64,000 bases of DNA from the NCBI GenBank assembly GCA_002968845.1, contig PVBG01000020.1, forward strand, positions 35,160 to 99,159, in the 5' to 3' direction. Made by a program: the position numbers and the translations under genes. Under the pieces are notes generated by a model, which saw nothing but the letters and a program-made list of their open reading frames with translations, had not been told where the DNA came from and searched no databases. Position 1 is the first letter of the stretch. Every line of letters starts with the position of its first letter. Positions 6,945-15,503 of this stretch are shown one piece after another. Source of the stretch: Neorhizobium tomejilense (lineage in GTDB: Bacteria > Pseudomonadota > Alphaproteobacteria > Rhizobiales > Rhizobiaceae).

Positions 6945-7967
6945 TCATGCCTTCAGCGCTTCGATCAGTTCCGCCATGTCATCGGGCATCGGCGCTTCGA
7001 ATTCCATCACCTCGCCGGTGCGGGGGTGTTCGAAGGCGAGCAGGAAGGCGTGCAGCGCCTGGCGCGGAAAACGGTTGACGACGCCCTTGGCGAAATCCGG
7101 CAGCAGGTTTGCCTTGGTCTTGAAGCCGGCCGAATAATCCTGGTCGCCGATCAGCGGGTGCCCGATATGGGCCATATGGACGCGTATCTGGTGGGTACGG
7201 CCGGTCTCCAGCCGGCATTCGATCAGCGCGGCGAGTGCGGTTGCATCCGGCTTTTCGTGGAAACGTTCGATCACCTGGTAATGGGTGATGGCCTCGCGGG
7301 CGTCGCTGCTGTCTTCCTTCTGCACGGCGCGCTTGGTGCGGTCTCCGGCACGGCCGAGCGGCGCGTCGATCGTTCCTTTCAGGCCGCGCGGACGGCCCCA
7401 GACGACCGCCTGATAGGCGCGCTCCAGCGGACCCGAGCGGCCATGGTCGGCAAACTGGTCGGCAAGGTGGCGGTGGGCGATGTCATTCTTGGCGGCGACC
7501 ATGACGCCGCTCGTATCCTTATCGAGCCGGTGGACGATGCCGGGACGCTTGACGCCGCCGATGCCCGAAAGGCTCGCGCCGCAATGGTGGATCAGCGCGT
7601 TGACCAGCGTACCGGTCCAGTTGCCGGCGCCTGGATGGACGACGAGGCCGGCGGGCTTGGCGATGACGATCAGGTCGTTATCCTCGTAGAGAACCTGGAG
7701 CGGGATATCCTCGCCCTTGGGCTCCGGATCCTCGGGTTCCGGAAGATCGATCTCGACGGTGTCGCCGGCATTGATCTTCTTCTTCGGCTCGGTGACCGGC
7801 TTGCCGTTGAGGCTGACGGCGCCCTGTTCGATCAGCGCCTTGATCCGGTTTCGCGAAAACTCACCGTCCAGCACGGAGGTCAGCCAGGCATCCAGCCGTC
7901 CTTCGGCCTCATCGGAGGCGGTGAGGACTTTCCTTGCACGCTCGGCTTCTTTAAAGGGATCGTTCAT
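6945..7967 (-). CDS. rluD: RluA-family 23S rRNA pseudouridine synthase (RluD-like)
   Basis: A 340-residue RNA-modifying enzyme with an N-terminal S4 RNA-binding domain (about 23-75, including LDAWLTSVLDGEFSRNRIKA) and a pseudouridine synthase core. The catalytic motif HRLDKDTSG is present with Asp149 as the predicted nucleophile, followed by RLETGRTHQIRVHMAHIGHP, the other family signature. RluD members isomerise uridines in helix 69 of 23S rRNA. Linkage to rpoH on the same strand is common in rhizobia. It is divergent from the gene at 8013 with only 45 bases between the two starts, so their promoters must overlap or be very short. RluC-type specificity cannot be excluded. Confidence 0.9.
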   Translation of the reverse strand: MNDPFKEAERARKVLTASDEAEGRLDAWLTSVLDGEFSRNRIKALIEQGAVSLNGKPVTEPKKKINAGDTVEIDLPEPEDPEPKGEDIPLQVLYEDNDLIVIAKPAGLVVHPGAGNWTGTLVNALIHHCGASLSGIGGVKRPGIVHRLDKDTSGVMVAAKNDIAHRHLADQFADHGRSGPLERAYQAVVWGRPRGLKGTIDAPLGRAGDRTKRAVQKEDSSDAREAITHYQVIERFHEKPDATALAALIECRLETGRTHQIRVHMAHIGHPLIGDQDYSAGFKTKANLLPDFAKGVVNRFPRQALHAFLLAFEHPRTGEVMEFEAPMPDDMAELIEALKA

Positions 7968-8012
7968 TCAATCATTCCGATAGCATTCGACAAGAACAAG
8001 GACGCCGCCCTC

Positions 8013-8399
8013 ATGCCCCAACCCGAGATCGAGGAACAGGAAGAGCCGCTTGATCCGGCAATGGAGAAAATCCGCCGGAAGATGGTGCTTCTGATACTCG
8101 TTTCGGGCGGGATCTTGTTCGTCTGCTTTATGGCGGTCCTTGGCGCCATTGTCTACAAGGTCACGCAGCGGCCTGCCACGCCCGGGACGATCGCTTCGAC
8201 AGGCGGGTTCTCGGTGCCCGCCGGCCAGCCGCTTGCGGCAACTGCCGAACTGCCTGCCGGCTTCGTCGTGCAGGGCGTATCCCTCTCCGGCAGCCAGATC
8301 CTGTTCTACGGACTGCTGACCGGCGACCAGAAGGTCCTGATCTACGACATCGCTGCTGGCCGCATCGTCGCCGATGTGACGGTGGCGATACCGCAATAA
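8013..8399 (+). CDS. Small single-pass membrane protein
   Basis: A 128-residue protein with an acidic N terminus (MPQPEIEEQEEPLDPAMEKI), one transmembrane segment at about 27-49 (LLILVSGGILFVCFMAVLGA), and a roughly 75-residue extracytoplasmic domain ending in LLTGDQKVLIYDIAAGRIVA and then DVTVAIPQ. The end looks like a single beta-propeller-type blade. The ATG at 8013 is the best start. Its stop shares one base with the start of the downstream methyltransferase, so the two are cotranscribed and probably translationally coupled. No function is recognised. Confidence 0.8.
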   Translation: MPQPEIEEQEEPLDPAMEKIRRKMVLLILVSGGILFVCFMAVLGAIVYKVTQRPATPGTIASTGGFSVPAGQPLAATAELPAGFVVQGVSLSGSQILFYGLLTGDQKVLIYDIAAGRIVADVTVAIPQ

Positions 8400-9235
8400 T
8401 GGCACCGATCCGCATCGATGACGCGGACGATCCGCGGATCGCCGAATTCCGGTCGATCCGCGAGCGGGATCTCACCGGGCGGGAAGGGCGGTTCATCGCG
8501 GAAGGAACCGTGGTGCTCAGGATGCTCGCTGCCGCACATGGTTCCGGCGGCGATTTTCTGACCGAGAAGATCCTGCTGCTCGAAAACCGGGTTGTGGGGC
8601 TTTCCGAGATCCTCGCAGGTTTTCCGGCGGACATTCCGGTCTACGTGGCCTCGGCTGCGGTGCTGGATCAGATTGCCGGTTTCCACCTGCATCGCGGCGT
8701 GCTGGCGCTTGGACGCCGCCAGCAGGAGAGGACGGCCTCCGAGCTGATTGCCGTGTTGCCGGAGAAGGCGCTGGTGGTCGCGGCCTTCGGCATTTCCAAT
8801 CACGACAATATCGGTTCCATCTTCCGCAACGCCGCAGCCTTCGGCGCCGATGCGGTGCTGCTCGATCAGGGCTGCTGCGACCCGCTCTACCGCAAGTCGC
8901 TGCGCGTTTCCGTTGGTGCGGTTTTGTCGGTGCCGTACGCCCGGCGCGGCACGATGACGGATATCCTGGCCGTGCTGATGGAGAAGGGTTTTGCCGTCTG
9001 GGGGCTTTCGCCCACGGGTTCGGTGGAAATCCGGGATGTACCGCCTTCCGAGCGTATGGTGCTGATCACCGGCACGGAAGGCGAGGGACTGCCCCTACAC
9101 GTCCTCAGCCGCATCCGATCGGCGCGGATCGCCCAGGCGCCGGGTCTCGACAGCCTCAATGCGGCGACGGCGACCGGCATCGCGCTCTACGAGATCGCCA
9201 TGGCTCAAGGTCGCCTATCTCAGGGCAGGTTATAG
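8399..9235 (+). CDS. SpoU/TrmH-family RNA 2'-O-methyltransferase
   Basis: A 278-residue SPOUT methyltransferase. The three family motifs are visible: motif 1 in FGISNHDNIGSIFRNAAAFG, motif 2 in VLITGTEGEGLP, and motif 3 in LDSLNAATATGIALYEI, which form the knotted SAM site. An N-terminal substrate-binding portion includes REGRFIAEGTVVLRMLAA. The enzyme would methylate a ribose in rRNA or tRNA; the exact target cannot be told from sequence. It overlaps the preceding membrane-protein gene by one base (TAATG). Confidence 0.9.
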   Translation: MAPIRIDDADDPRIAEFRSIRERDLTGREGRFIAEGTVVLRMLAAAHGSGGDFLTEKILLLENRVVGLSEILAGFPADIPVYVASAAVLDQIAGFHLHRGVLALGRRQQERTASELIAVLPEKALVVAAFGISNHDNIGSIFRNAAAFGADAVLLDQGCCDPLYRKSLRVSVGAVLSVPYARRGTMTDILAVLMEKGFAVWGLSPTGSVEIRDVPPSERMVLITGTEGEGLPLHVLSRIRSARIAQAPGLDSLNAATATGIALYEIAMAQGRLSQGRL

Positions 9236-9240
9236 ACGTC

Positions 9241-10446
9241 TCAGGTGTTCGCGTCCTGGCTGGTCGCGAGCGTCTTCTTCGATCTCGCGGCCAGGCTTTC
9301 CCGGTTGCTGTTTCCGGATTTGCCGGACAGGATCTTGTGGATCGGTGAACCCGAACCTTCGGACGCTGCCGTCATCGCCACCATGCTGGCGGCTATGGAG
9401 GCCAATTCCTGGCGAATAGCGTCGTCGCTGCCGCTGCCCTTCGCCAAGCGTTCGGAGAGCGCCGCCGCCCGGCTGCGGGCGTCTTCAGCCATTCCGGCGA
9501 CGACAGGATCGACATCCGGCTGCCCGGAAATCCGGGCTTGTCTCGGAGGCGGGGCATGCGGAATTTCGCGCAGGTTGATGTCCTCCGGAGTGATCTTCTT
9601 TCTCGGCGTCGCTTTTATCATGGGGCGGACAGCCGTGGAATCGCGAAGGGCGCGACTGGAATCGCGTGCTTCGGCGCTGGCGCCTTTCAGCTTGTCCCGC
9701 AGTCGGCCGATCTCGGCAAGCCGGCGTTCCAGCGCCGTCTCCCTGTCGGCACGGTCGGCGATCTCCTTGGCAAGCTTGTCCTCGAGCCGCTGGACGCGAT
9801 GCTCTTCCTGGGCGAGCCGTGCCTCGGCATCCTTGGCGCGGGCAGTCTGCTGCCGGACGTCGTTGCGCAGCGTATCCCGTTCGTCGCGCAAGGCGGTGAC
9901 GCGGAATTTGAGGTTCTCTACCTCTGTGTCGCGGGTGGAAAGATCGATCCGGAAATTGTCGGCGTCGGCGATCATCAGAAGCTGGCGCTGCTGCAGCTTC
10001 TCGATCTCCAGATCCTTGGCGGCGACGGTTTGCTCGGCGGTTTCGAGCGCCGCCTTCAACTGCTGGATATAGCTGTCTTCCTGACGCAGGCGCGAACGGG
10101 CGTCGGCAGCCTCGATATCCATGGTGTCGATCTGGGCGCGCAGGTCGGTGATCTCGGACAGCAACTGCGTGGCTTCCTCGGCCAGCCTGTCGCTCTTGAT
10201 CTGCAGCGCGACCGCCTTGTCCCTTTCCTGGACGAGTTCCTGCTTGGTGCGGGCATTCTCGGCCGCATAGACGGCGCGGGCCATGTCCCGCTGGGCGCGG
10301 ACTTCCTGCGGGCTGATCGGCAGCGTCGCCTTGATGCGGTTTTCTGTGTAGCGCACGATGCGATTGTGGACCGCCGGTGCAACCAGCATCACCGCAAGCG
10401 CGGCGCTCAGGAAACCCAAGCCGAACAGAAGAGCAAACTGGATCAC
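9241..10446 (-). CDS. Membrane-anchored coiled-coil protein
   Basis: A 401-residue protein with an N-terminal hydrophobic anchor (about 3-25, FALLFGLGFLSAALAVMLVA) and a long heptad-rich Glu/Arg/Ala coiled coil from about residue 50 to 270 (for example RDKAVALQIKSDRLAEEATQ). A Ser/Pro/Arg-rich tail follows, with a short Ala-rich helical stretch near DDAIRQELASIAASMVAM. No catalytic domain is seen. Similar proteins are conserved next to eipA in rhizobia, and a scaffold role in the envelope or at the poles is plausible but unproven. It is transcribed in the same direction as eipA, 160 bases beyond the eipA start-distal end. Confidence 0.75.
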   Translation of the reverse strand: MIQFALLFGLGFLSAALAVMLVAPAVHNRIVRYTENRIKATLPISPQEVRAQRDMARAVYAAENARTKQELVQERDKAVALQIKSDRLAEEATQLLSEITDLRAQIDTMDIEAADARSRLRQEDSYIQQLKAALETAEQTVAAKDLEIEKLQQRQLLMIADADNFRIDLSTRDTEVENLKFRVTALRDERDTLRNDVRQQTARAKDAEARLAQEEHRVQRLEDKLAKEIADRADRETALERRLAEIGRLRDKLKGASAEARDSSRALRDSTAVRPMIKATPRKKITPEDINLREIPHAPPPRQARISGQPDVDPVVAGMAEDARSRAAALSERLAKGSGSDDAIRQELASIAASMVAMTAASEGSGSPIHKILSGKSGNSNRESLAARSKKTLATSQDANT

Positions 10447-10605
10447 GATGAGGCCGTTTCGCGGTCTGGATGGGAAAACGCAGGCTGTTTAAGCATGGTC
10501 ACATTCAACCGGCAAGCGCCCTTCAGGCGGAAGGCCGGATTACCGGCCGCTGTGGCGCAAAACATCAAATTCCCCTCCGTTGTCCGGAGAGGACAATGGC
10601 GAATT

Positions 10606-11208
10606 TCAGAAAGGGTTCCAGGTCGGCGACTGGGTGAGCTTCAGATAACCGACGTTGATGCCGAGGCGAGCACCGAGGCCGGTGCGAATCGGCACGAGAA
10701 TCATGTTGTTGTTGCGCAGCACCGTCATGCCGACGCCGGCGACCACGAAGGCGGAGCCCGACACGCCGCCGAAGCGGGCATAGAGGCTGTTCACCGAGGG
10801 AAGGTCGTAGACCAGCATCATCGCGCGGGTGCCTTGGCCGCCGTAGTCGATGCCGAGCGAGGGACCCTGCCAGAAGACCGGGTGCTGGCCGGCGTTCTTC
10901 GTATAAAGCTCACCCTCGCCATAGGTCAGGCCGGCGATGAATGCGCCCGAGCCTTCCTGGCCAAGGATATAGCCGTTCGGCAGGCCGTATTGCGAAAAGG
11001 CGTTCTCCACAACCTTGGCAAGGCCGCCGCTGGTGGAGCCGAAGAAGCCGTGGCCGGCATCGACGATTTCCTGGGCGGAATATTGGTTGGAGCGCTGCTG
11101 GGCGGCTGCCGGGCCTGCAAAGACCGCCACGGCTGCGATCACGGCAAACACAGTCGCGGCGAAACGGGCGAGGGCGGAAGGGGTGTGGATGCGCATTGTC
11201 AGATCCAT
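10606..11208 (-). CDS. eipA: EipA-like periplasmic envelope-integrity protein (DUF1134)
   Basis: About 200 residues, matching the DUF1134/EipA family. It has a signal peptide (hydrophobic FAATVFAVIAAVAVFAGPA, cleavage likely after AAAQ), then a glycine-rich domain with GHGFFGSTSGGLAKVVENAF, GPSLGIDYGGQGTRAMMLVY and GVGMTVLRNNNMILVPIRTG. In Brucella, EipA supports cell-envelope integrity and its gene is directly activated by CtrA. The CtrA-like box between this gene and chpT agrees with that. The ATG at 11208 (or 11196, four codons later) gives the best signal peptide; an ATG at 11379 would add an improbable extension overlapping the chpT promoter. Confidence 0.88.
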   Translation of the reverse strand: MDLTMRIHTPSALARFAATVFAVIAAVAVFAGPAAAQQRSNQYSAQEIVDAGHGFFGSTSGGLAKVVENAFSQYGLPNGYILGQEGSGAFIAGLTYGEGELYTKNAGQHPVFWQGPSLGIDYGGQGTRAMMLVYDLPSVNSLYARFGGVSGSAFVVAGVGMTVLRNNNMILVPIRTGLGARLGINVGYLKLTQSPTWNPF

Positions 11209-11275
11209 GATTGTATCATCCAGGGGCACGCCTTTTGCATCATGCTTAAGGCCCGGCCATTTTGAAGCCATGATC

Positions 11276-11292
11276 TTAATAATCGGTTTACC
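11276..11292. promoter_or_regulatory. CtrA-box-like site between eipA and chpT
   Basis: TTAA (11276-11279), a 7-base spacer and TTTACC (11287-11292) match the CtrA consensus TTAA-N7-TTAACC with one mismatch. The site lies 68 bases upstream of the eipA start and about 100 bases upstream of chpT, so it could serve either divergent gene. Confidence 0.55.
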
Positions 11293-11392
11293 AAATATGG
11301 TGTCATTATGGCCAGGAACATTGCTACATCCTCGCGCAACCTTCAGATGGCAAGGCGAATACGGGGGGAGCATTCCCAAACAGGAGACCTAC

Positions 11393-12040
11393 ATGCCGAA
11401 GAATCCGAATCTTACCCTTGCCGGGCCAGATCTCGCGGCACTTCTGTGCAGCCGTGTCTGCCATGACGTGATCTCCCCGGTCGGCGCGATCAACAACGGC
11501 CTTGAGCTTCTCGACGAGGGCGCGGCCGACGGCGACGCGCTCGACCTCATCCGCACCTCGGCCCTGAACGCCTCGGTACGTCTCAAGTTCGCGCGGCTCG
11601 CCTTCGGTGCTTCCGGCTCGGTCGGCGCCTCGATCGACACGGGCGAGGCCGAGAAGGCCGCCAAGGATTTCGCCATTGCCGAAAAGAAGACCGAGGTCAC
11701 CTGGAACGGCCCGCGGGCGATCATCGCCAAGAATCGCGTCAAGCTGCTCCTCAACCTCTTCCTGGTCGCCTATGCGGGCATTCCCCGCGGCGGCTCGATG
11801 GACGTGACGCTGGAAAATCCGGAATACGACGCGAAATTCATCCTCACCATCAAGGGACGGATGATGCGCGTGCCGGCCAAGTTCGTCGAGATCGCCAGCG
11901 GCACTCTCGAAGAGCCGATCGATGCTCATTCGATCCAGCCCTATTACACGGTGCTGCTCGCGGAAGAGTCCGGCATGGAACTGAGCCATGTGGTTTCTGA
12001 AGACAAGATCGTTTTCATCGCCGAGACCGTGGCGGCTTGA
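11393..12040 (+). CDS. chpT: Histidine phosphotransferase ChpT
   Basis: A 215-residue protein with the ChpT N-terminal dimerisation helices, CSRVCHDVISPVGAINNGLE, where His24 is the predicted phosphorylated residue, and a C-terminal degenerate Bergerat-like domain that does not bind ATP. ChpT carries phosphate from the CckA kinase to CtrA and CpdR in the alphaproteobacterial cell-cycle relay. Presence just upstream of a receiver gene and ctrA is the usual rhizobial arrangement. CAGGAGAC precedes the ATG at 11393. Reading frames extending farther upstream overlap eipA and are not real. Confidence 0.92.
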   Translation: MPKNPNLTLAGPDLAALLCSRVCHDVISPVGAINNGLELLDEGAADGDALDLIRTSALNASVRLKFARLAFGASGSVGASIDTGEAEKAAKDFAIAEKKTEVTWNGPRAIIAKNRVKLLLNLFLVAYAGIPRGGSMDVTLENPEYDAKFILTIKGRMMRVPAKFVEIASGTLEEPIDAHSIQPYYTVLLAEESGMELSHVVSEDKIVFIAETVAA

Positions 12041-12144
12041 GACGATCTGCGGTTGTTTGGCGTCCAAGGGTAACTATTCATTAGTGCCGTCCCCTTAATG
12101 ATGGATGCTCGGAACCAGAGAGGGTTCAGCGTCAGGGGGATACG

Positions 12145-12507
12145 ATGCAGCGTTTAATGATTGCCGACGGATCGGACATCGTACGCACGGTCGGAAAGCG
12201 AATCCTGTCGGAACTGGGCTTCCTCGTGATCGAGGCCGACACTGCGCGCGAGGCGGCGACGCGCTGCAATGCCGAGCTTCCCAATTTCCTGATCGTCGAT
12301 GCAGCGCTGGAAGGCGCGCTTGAACTGATCGGCACCATCCGTGCGATGCCGAACGGCAAGAGCATCCGCATCTTCTATTGCGTCATCGAAGCGGACCTGA
12401 AGAAGATGATGGCCGGCAAGCGCGCCGGTGCGGACGATTTCCTGCTGAAGCCGTTCGATCGCAAGATCCTGACTTCGGTCTTCTCGGCCCTGGCGCAGGC
12501 CGCCTGA
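12145..12507 (+). CDS. Stand-alone receiver-domain protein (divergent)
   Basis: A 120-residue single receiver (REC) domain with no output domain. It keeps Asp8 of the acidic pocket, Asp52 at the phosphoacceptor position (NFLIVDAALEG) and the KP motif (DDFLLKPFDRK). The usual second acidic residue after Asp8 is Gly, and the conserved Ser/Thr before the lysine is replaced (FYCVIEAD). This makes it divergent from CpdR and DivK, and phosphorylation is uncertain. It lies between chpT and ctrA, about 100 bases after chpT, which suggests a role in the same relay. The gene ends before a strong bidirectional terminator. Confidence 0.85.
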   Translation: MQRLMIADGSDIVRTVGKRILSELGFLVIEADTAREAATRCNAELPNFLIVDAALEGALELIGTIRAMPNGKSIRIFYCVIEADLKKMMAGKRAGADDFLLKPFDRKILTSVFSALAQAA

Positions 12508-12596
12508 TTTTCAAAGCCGATACATCCACTCGACTAGCGGCAGCCTGCATGATTGCCGACTTGCGTTTCGTTTTGGGTCCGCAGGCGGATTAAAAC

Positions 12597-12629
12597 AAAA
12601 CGTCCGCCTGGCAGCCAGGCGGACGTTTT
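12597..12629. terminator. Bidirectional terminator between the receiver gene and ctrA
   Basis: A 33-base perfect palindrome. The left arm is AAAACGTCCGCCTGGC (12597-12612) and the right arm is its reverse complement (12614-12629), with one central base. It has A and T tracts on both sides, fitting intrinsic termination of both convergent transcripts. Confidence 0.9.
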
Positions 12630-12652
12630 CGATAAGGGGATTTTCAGGCAGC

Positions 12653-13351
<699 letters not shown>

Positions 13352-13774
13352 ATTTTTCCCCTTTACCGCCGCGTAAGGTATCTTTGCCCCCTTACTCGAT
13401 ACGGATCCAGACTGAGCCTGATTTGGAAGCTGCCACTAAATGGTTAACAAATTATGATTCAACCTGGCAAGGTTCATGATTTCGTTAAGCAAGATTAGTA
13501 GCAACCTGTTTTCCCTTCAAGTTTGGCCATCACCAGGATTGAATCCGCGGATGAGGAAATTCCGCTAAGTGATTCATTCGACTCATACATTGTCGCGGCC
13601 AATTTAGGCCCTGGCATTTACCGACCCTTAAACGATCCGGTTTATCATTAATGATGCCCGTAAACGAAAGGTTAACGCGAGCCTTAATTTATTAACGCCG
13701 CGAGAATTTTTTGATCCTGAGTGTACCAATCCGGATACACGGGCCTGGGTCTCGCTATCCACGGAGTATTGCGT
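13352..13774. promoter_or_regulatory. Divergent ctrA/fliJ intergenic control region
   Basis: A 423-base gap with no gene. It contains four GANTC sites within 129 bases (13456-13460, 13541-13545, 13571-13575, 13580-13584) and a CtrA-like site TTTA-N7-TTAA (13617-13631). Closer to fliJ are further TTAA half-sites (13672-13675, 13684-13687, 13692-13695). CcrM methylation and CtrA autoregulation of ctrA are established in Caulobacter and relatives. Which promoter uses each site here is inferred. Confidence 0.75.
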
Positions 13775-14125
13775 ATGAAGTCGCGTGACAGCATGGTTCG
13801 CCTGAAAAGCTTTCAGGTCACCGAAAAGCGCCGTCAACTGCAGCAATTGCAGATGATGATGGCCGAATTCGAGAGAATGTCTAAAGAACTCGAGCACCAG
13901 ATCACTCTGGAAGAGAAGAAATCCGGTATTACCGACCGGAATCACTTCGCTTATCCAACCTTCGCAAAGGCTGCCCGCCAGCGCGCGGACAATCTTCAGG
14001 TCTCGATTCGCGAGCTGAAGGTCCAGGAGGAAAGCGCCGAACTGGCGCTCGAGGAAGCGGAAGCGGAATTCGCCAAGGCTTCGGCGCTCGAAGAGCGCGA
14101 TGGCGGAATGCGCGCCCGGGCTTAA
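13775..14125 (+). CDS. fliJ: FliJ-like flagellar export chaperone
   Basis: A 116-residue, almost entirely helical coiled-coil protein (MKSRDSMVRLKSFQVTEKRR, then LQQLQMMMAEFERMSKELEH) of the FliJ type found next to ctrA in rhizobia and Brucella. FliJ-like proteins act as a stalk and escort in the flagellar type III export ATPase complex. No other export genes are in this window, so assignment rests on the coiled-coil pattern and position. The ATG at 13775 is used; CtrA-like half-sites upstream suggest CtrA control. A GC-rich inverted repeat (GGGGC...GCCCC, about 14165-14191) after the stop may end the transcript. Confidence 0.8.
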   Translation: MKSRDSMVRLKSFQVTEKRRQLQQLQMMMAEFERMSKELEHQITLEEKKSGITDRNHFAYPTFAKAARQRADNLQVSIRELKVQEESAELALEEAEAEFAKASALEERDGGMRARA

Positions 14126-14246
14126 CAAAGTCGGGCGGCATCATCGACGGAAATGTCATAATCTGGGGCGGTGCCGCGGTGCCGGGCCCCATTTCCGTAT
14201 TTTTGGCTCTCGTTAACGTTTGTGATTCGGGCTCGGCATCCCCGTG

Positions 14247-14525
14247 TTAACGAAGGATATCCTGCCAGTCGGGATGGCGTTCCGCCTGCGCCTTGAAGAA
14301 CGGGCAGAGCGGGATGATCTTCCAGCCGCCCTTGCGGGCTTCTTCGACCGCATGCAGGGCCAGCGCCTGGCCGACGCCCTTGCCGCGAAGCGCATCCGGA
14401 ACCCCGGTATGATCAACGATGACAAGTTCCGGAGATGCGCGCGAATAAGTCATTTCGGCAAAATGACCTTCGACCTCGGCGACATAACGACCGCCCGACC
14501 GTGTCTCTTCCAAAGTAATATTCAT
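14247..14525 (-). CDS. YjdJ-type GNAT-fold N-acetyltransferase
   Basis: A 92-residue compact GNAT-fold protein. It starts MNITLEETRSGGRYVAEVEG, contains the acetyl-CoA binding loop GVPDALRGKGVGQALALHAV, and ends EEARKGGWKIIPLCPFFKAQ followed by the short tail HPDWQDILR. This is the minimal one-domain acetyltransferase class with a PxCPF motif typical of the YjdJ/COG2388 group. Substrate is unknown. An ATG farther upstream would give an extension rich in Arg and Pro that is not conserved-looking, so 14525 is the better start. Confidence 0.88.
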   Translation of the reverse strand: MNITLEETRSGGRYVAEVEGHFAEMTYSRASPELVIVDHTGVPDALRGKGVGQALALHAVEEARKGGWKIIPLCPFFKAQAERHPDWQDILR

Positions 14526-14632
14526 GATGGTCCTGCTTTTGTCCGTTCGCCGATGGTGTAATACGGGGAGGGCCGAAGGGAAATAGCCAAGGCTGCCCCA
14601 CCGAGGGTGACACATCGTCAACGGAGAAAGCG

Positions 14633-15085
14633 ATGAACTGGCTGCGGCCGCTTCTTCTCGCGCTGGCCGCGATCTTTCTGGCGCTCGGGCTCTTTTTGCC
14701 GATCATCCGGCTCGAGCGGCTCTATTTCTTCAGCGAAACGCCGTCCCTGCTGGAACTCGTCGCGGCGCTTTTCCAGGAGGGAGACCTGGCGCTGTCGCTG
14801 GTGGTCGGGCTGTTTTCGATCGTTTTTCCGATCGTCAAGCTGGCGGGGCTGGCGGCGCAGCTTTCCGGACGGGCGGCGGAGGCAGGATTTTTCCGCCGCG
14901 CGATGCCGCATCTTTCGAAATGGTCGATGATGGACGTGATGCTGGTGGCGATCGTGGTGTTTGCGGCAAAGAGCAGCGGCCTGGCTGTTGCGGTCTCGCA
15001 GCCGGGCCTCTGGTTCTACGCCGCTTCAGCCGTCATCGCCGGGCTTCTGCCGTCGCTGTCCCGGATCGGATCCGGGCAGAATTGA
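14633..15085 (+). CDS. pqiA: PqiA-like inner-membrane protein
   Basis: A 150-residue integral membrane protein with four hydrophobic segments: LLLALAAIFLALGLFLPIIR; ALSLVVGLFSIVFPIVKLAG; SMMDVMLVAIVVFAAKS; and LWFYAASAVIAGLLPSLSR. The FPIVKL and LSKWSMMDV motifs are the paraquat-inducible protein A signature. It is a single-domain member, about one third the length of E. coli PqiA, which carries two such domains. A role in lipid trafficking across the envelope is proposed for the family. The gene stands alone, convergent with sciP across a shared terminator. Confidence 0.87.
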   Translation: MNWLRPLLLALAAIFLALGLFLPIIRLERLYFFSETPSLLELVAALFQEGDLALSLVVGLFSIVFPIVKLAGLAAQLSGRAAEAGFFRRAMPHLSKWSMMDVMLVAIVVFAAKSSGLAVAVSQPGLWFYAASAVIAGLLPSLSRIGSGQN

Positions 15086-15103
15086 GCCGTCTTTCAGAAG
15101 CCG

Positions 15104-15138
15104 AAAGGTGCCGTTGCGTTCGTTGCAGCGGCACCTTT
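15104..15138. terminator. Terminator between pqiA and sciP
   Basis: AAAGGTGCCG (15104-15113) pairs with CGGCACCTTT (15129-15138) around an inner TTGC...GCAG extension. T-rich sequence follows on the plus strand (TTTTGGTTT) and AAA precedes it, so it could serve both convergent genes. Confidence 0.85.
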
Positions 15139-15176
15139 TGGTTTCCGGTGCGGGCTTGACGCCCACGAATTCGGCG

Positions 15177-15452
15177 TCAGTGGCGATATTGCTGGATGCG
15201 TGTGGTGCGCAGACCGGCCAAGCCATGATCGTTGATGGAGGACTGCCAGGACAGGAATTCCTCGACGGTAAGCGTGTAACGGTCGCAGGCTTCTTCCAAG
15301 CTCAACAGGCCGCCGCGAACCGCGGCTACCACCTCTGCCTTGCGCCGGATGACCCAGCGGCGCGTATTGGCCGGCGGCAGGTCGGCGATCGTCAGGGGGC
15401 TGCCATCGGGGCCGATGACATATTTTACTCGGGGACGTATCATTTCGGTCAT
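15177..15452 (-). CDS. sciP: CtrA inhibitor SciP (DUF1153)
   Basis: A 91-residue protein matching SciP/DUF1153: MTEMIRPRVKYVIGPDGSPL, TIADLPPANTRRWVIRRKAE, then the helix-turn-helix VVAAVRGGLLSLEEACDRYT and LTVEEFLSWQSSI. SciP binds CtrA and blocks activation of CtrA-dependent promoters in G1 in Caulobacter, and is conserved in rhizobia. The ATG at 15452 gives the standard length; a longer start at 15479 is less likely. A near-perfect CtrA box and a GANTC site (15455-15459, immediately upstream of the ATG) lie in the promoter region. Confidence 0.93.
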   Translation of the reverse strand: MTEMIRPRVKYVIGPDGSPLTIADLPPANTRRWVIRRKAEVVAAVRGGLLSLEEACDRYTLTVEEFLSWQSSINDHGLAGLRTTRIQQYRH

Positions 15453-15503
15453 TGGACTCTCTACACAACGCAAGACCACGCCGGTGAGCCTAGCTGCCCA
15501 GTT

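Noticed and set aside
13444..13496. TTAA motifs near ctrA as further CtrA boxes
   Set aside because: TTAA at 13444-13447 and near 13484 have no TTAA-type partner at 7-base spacing; they may be half-sites only.
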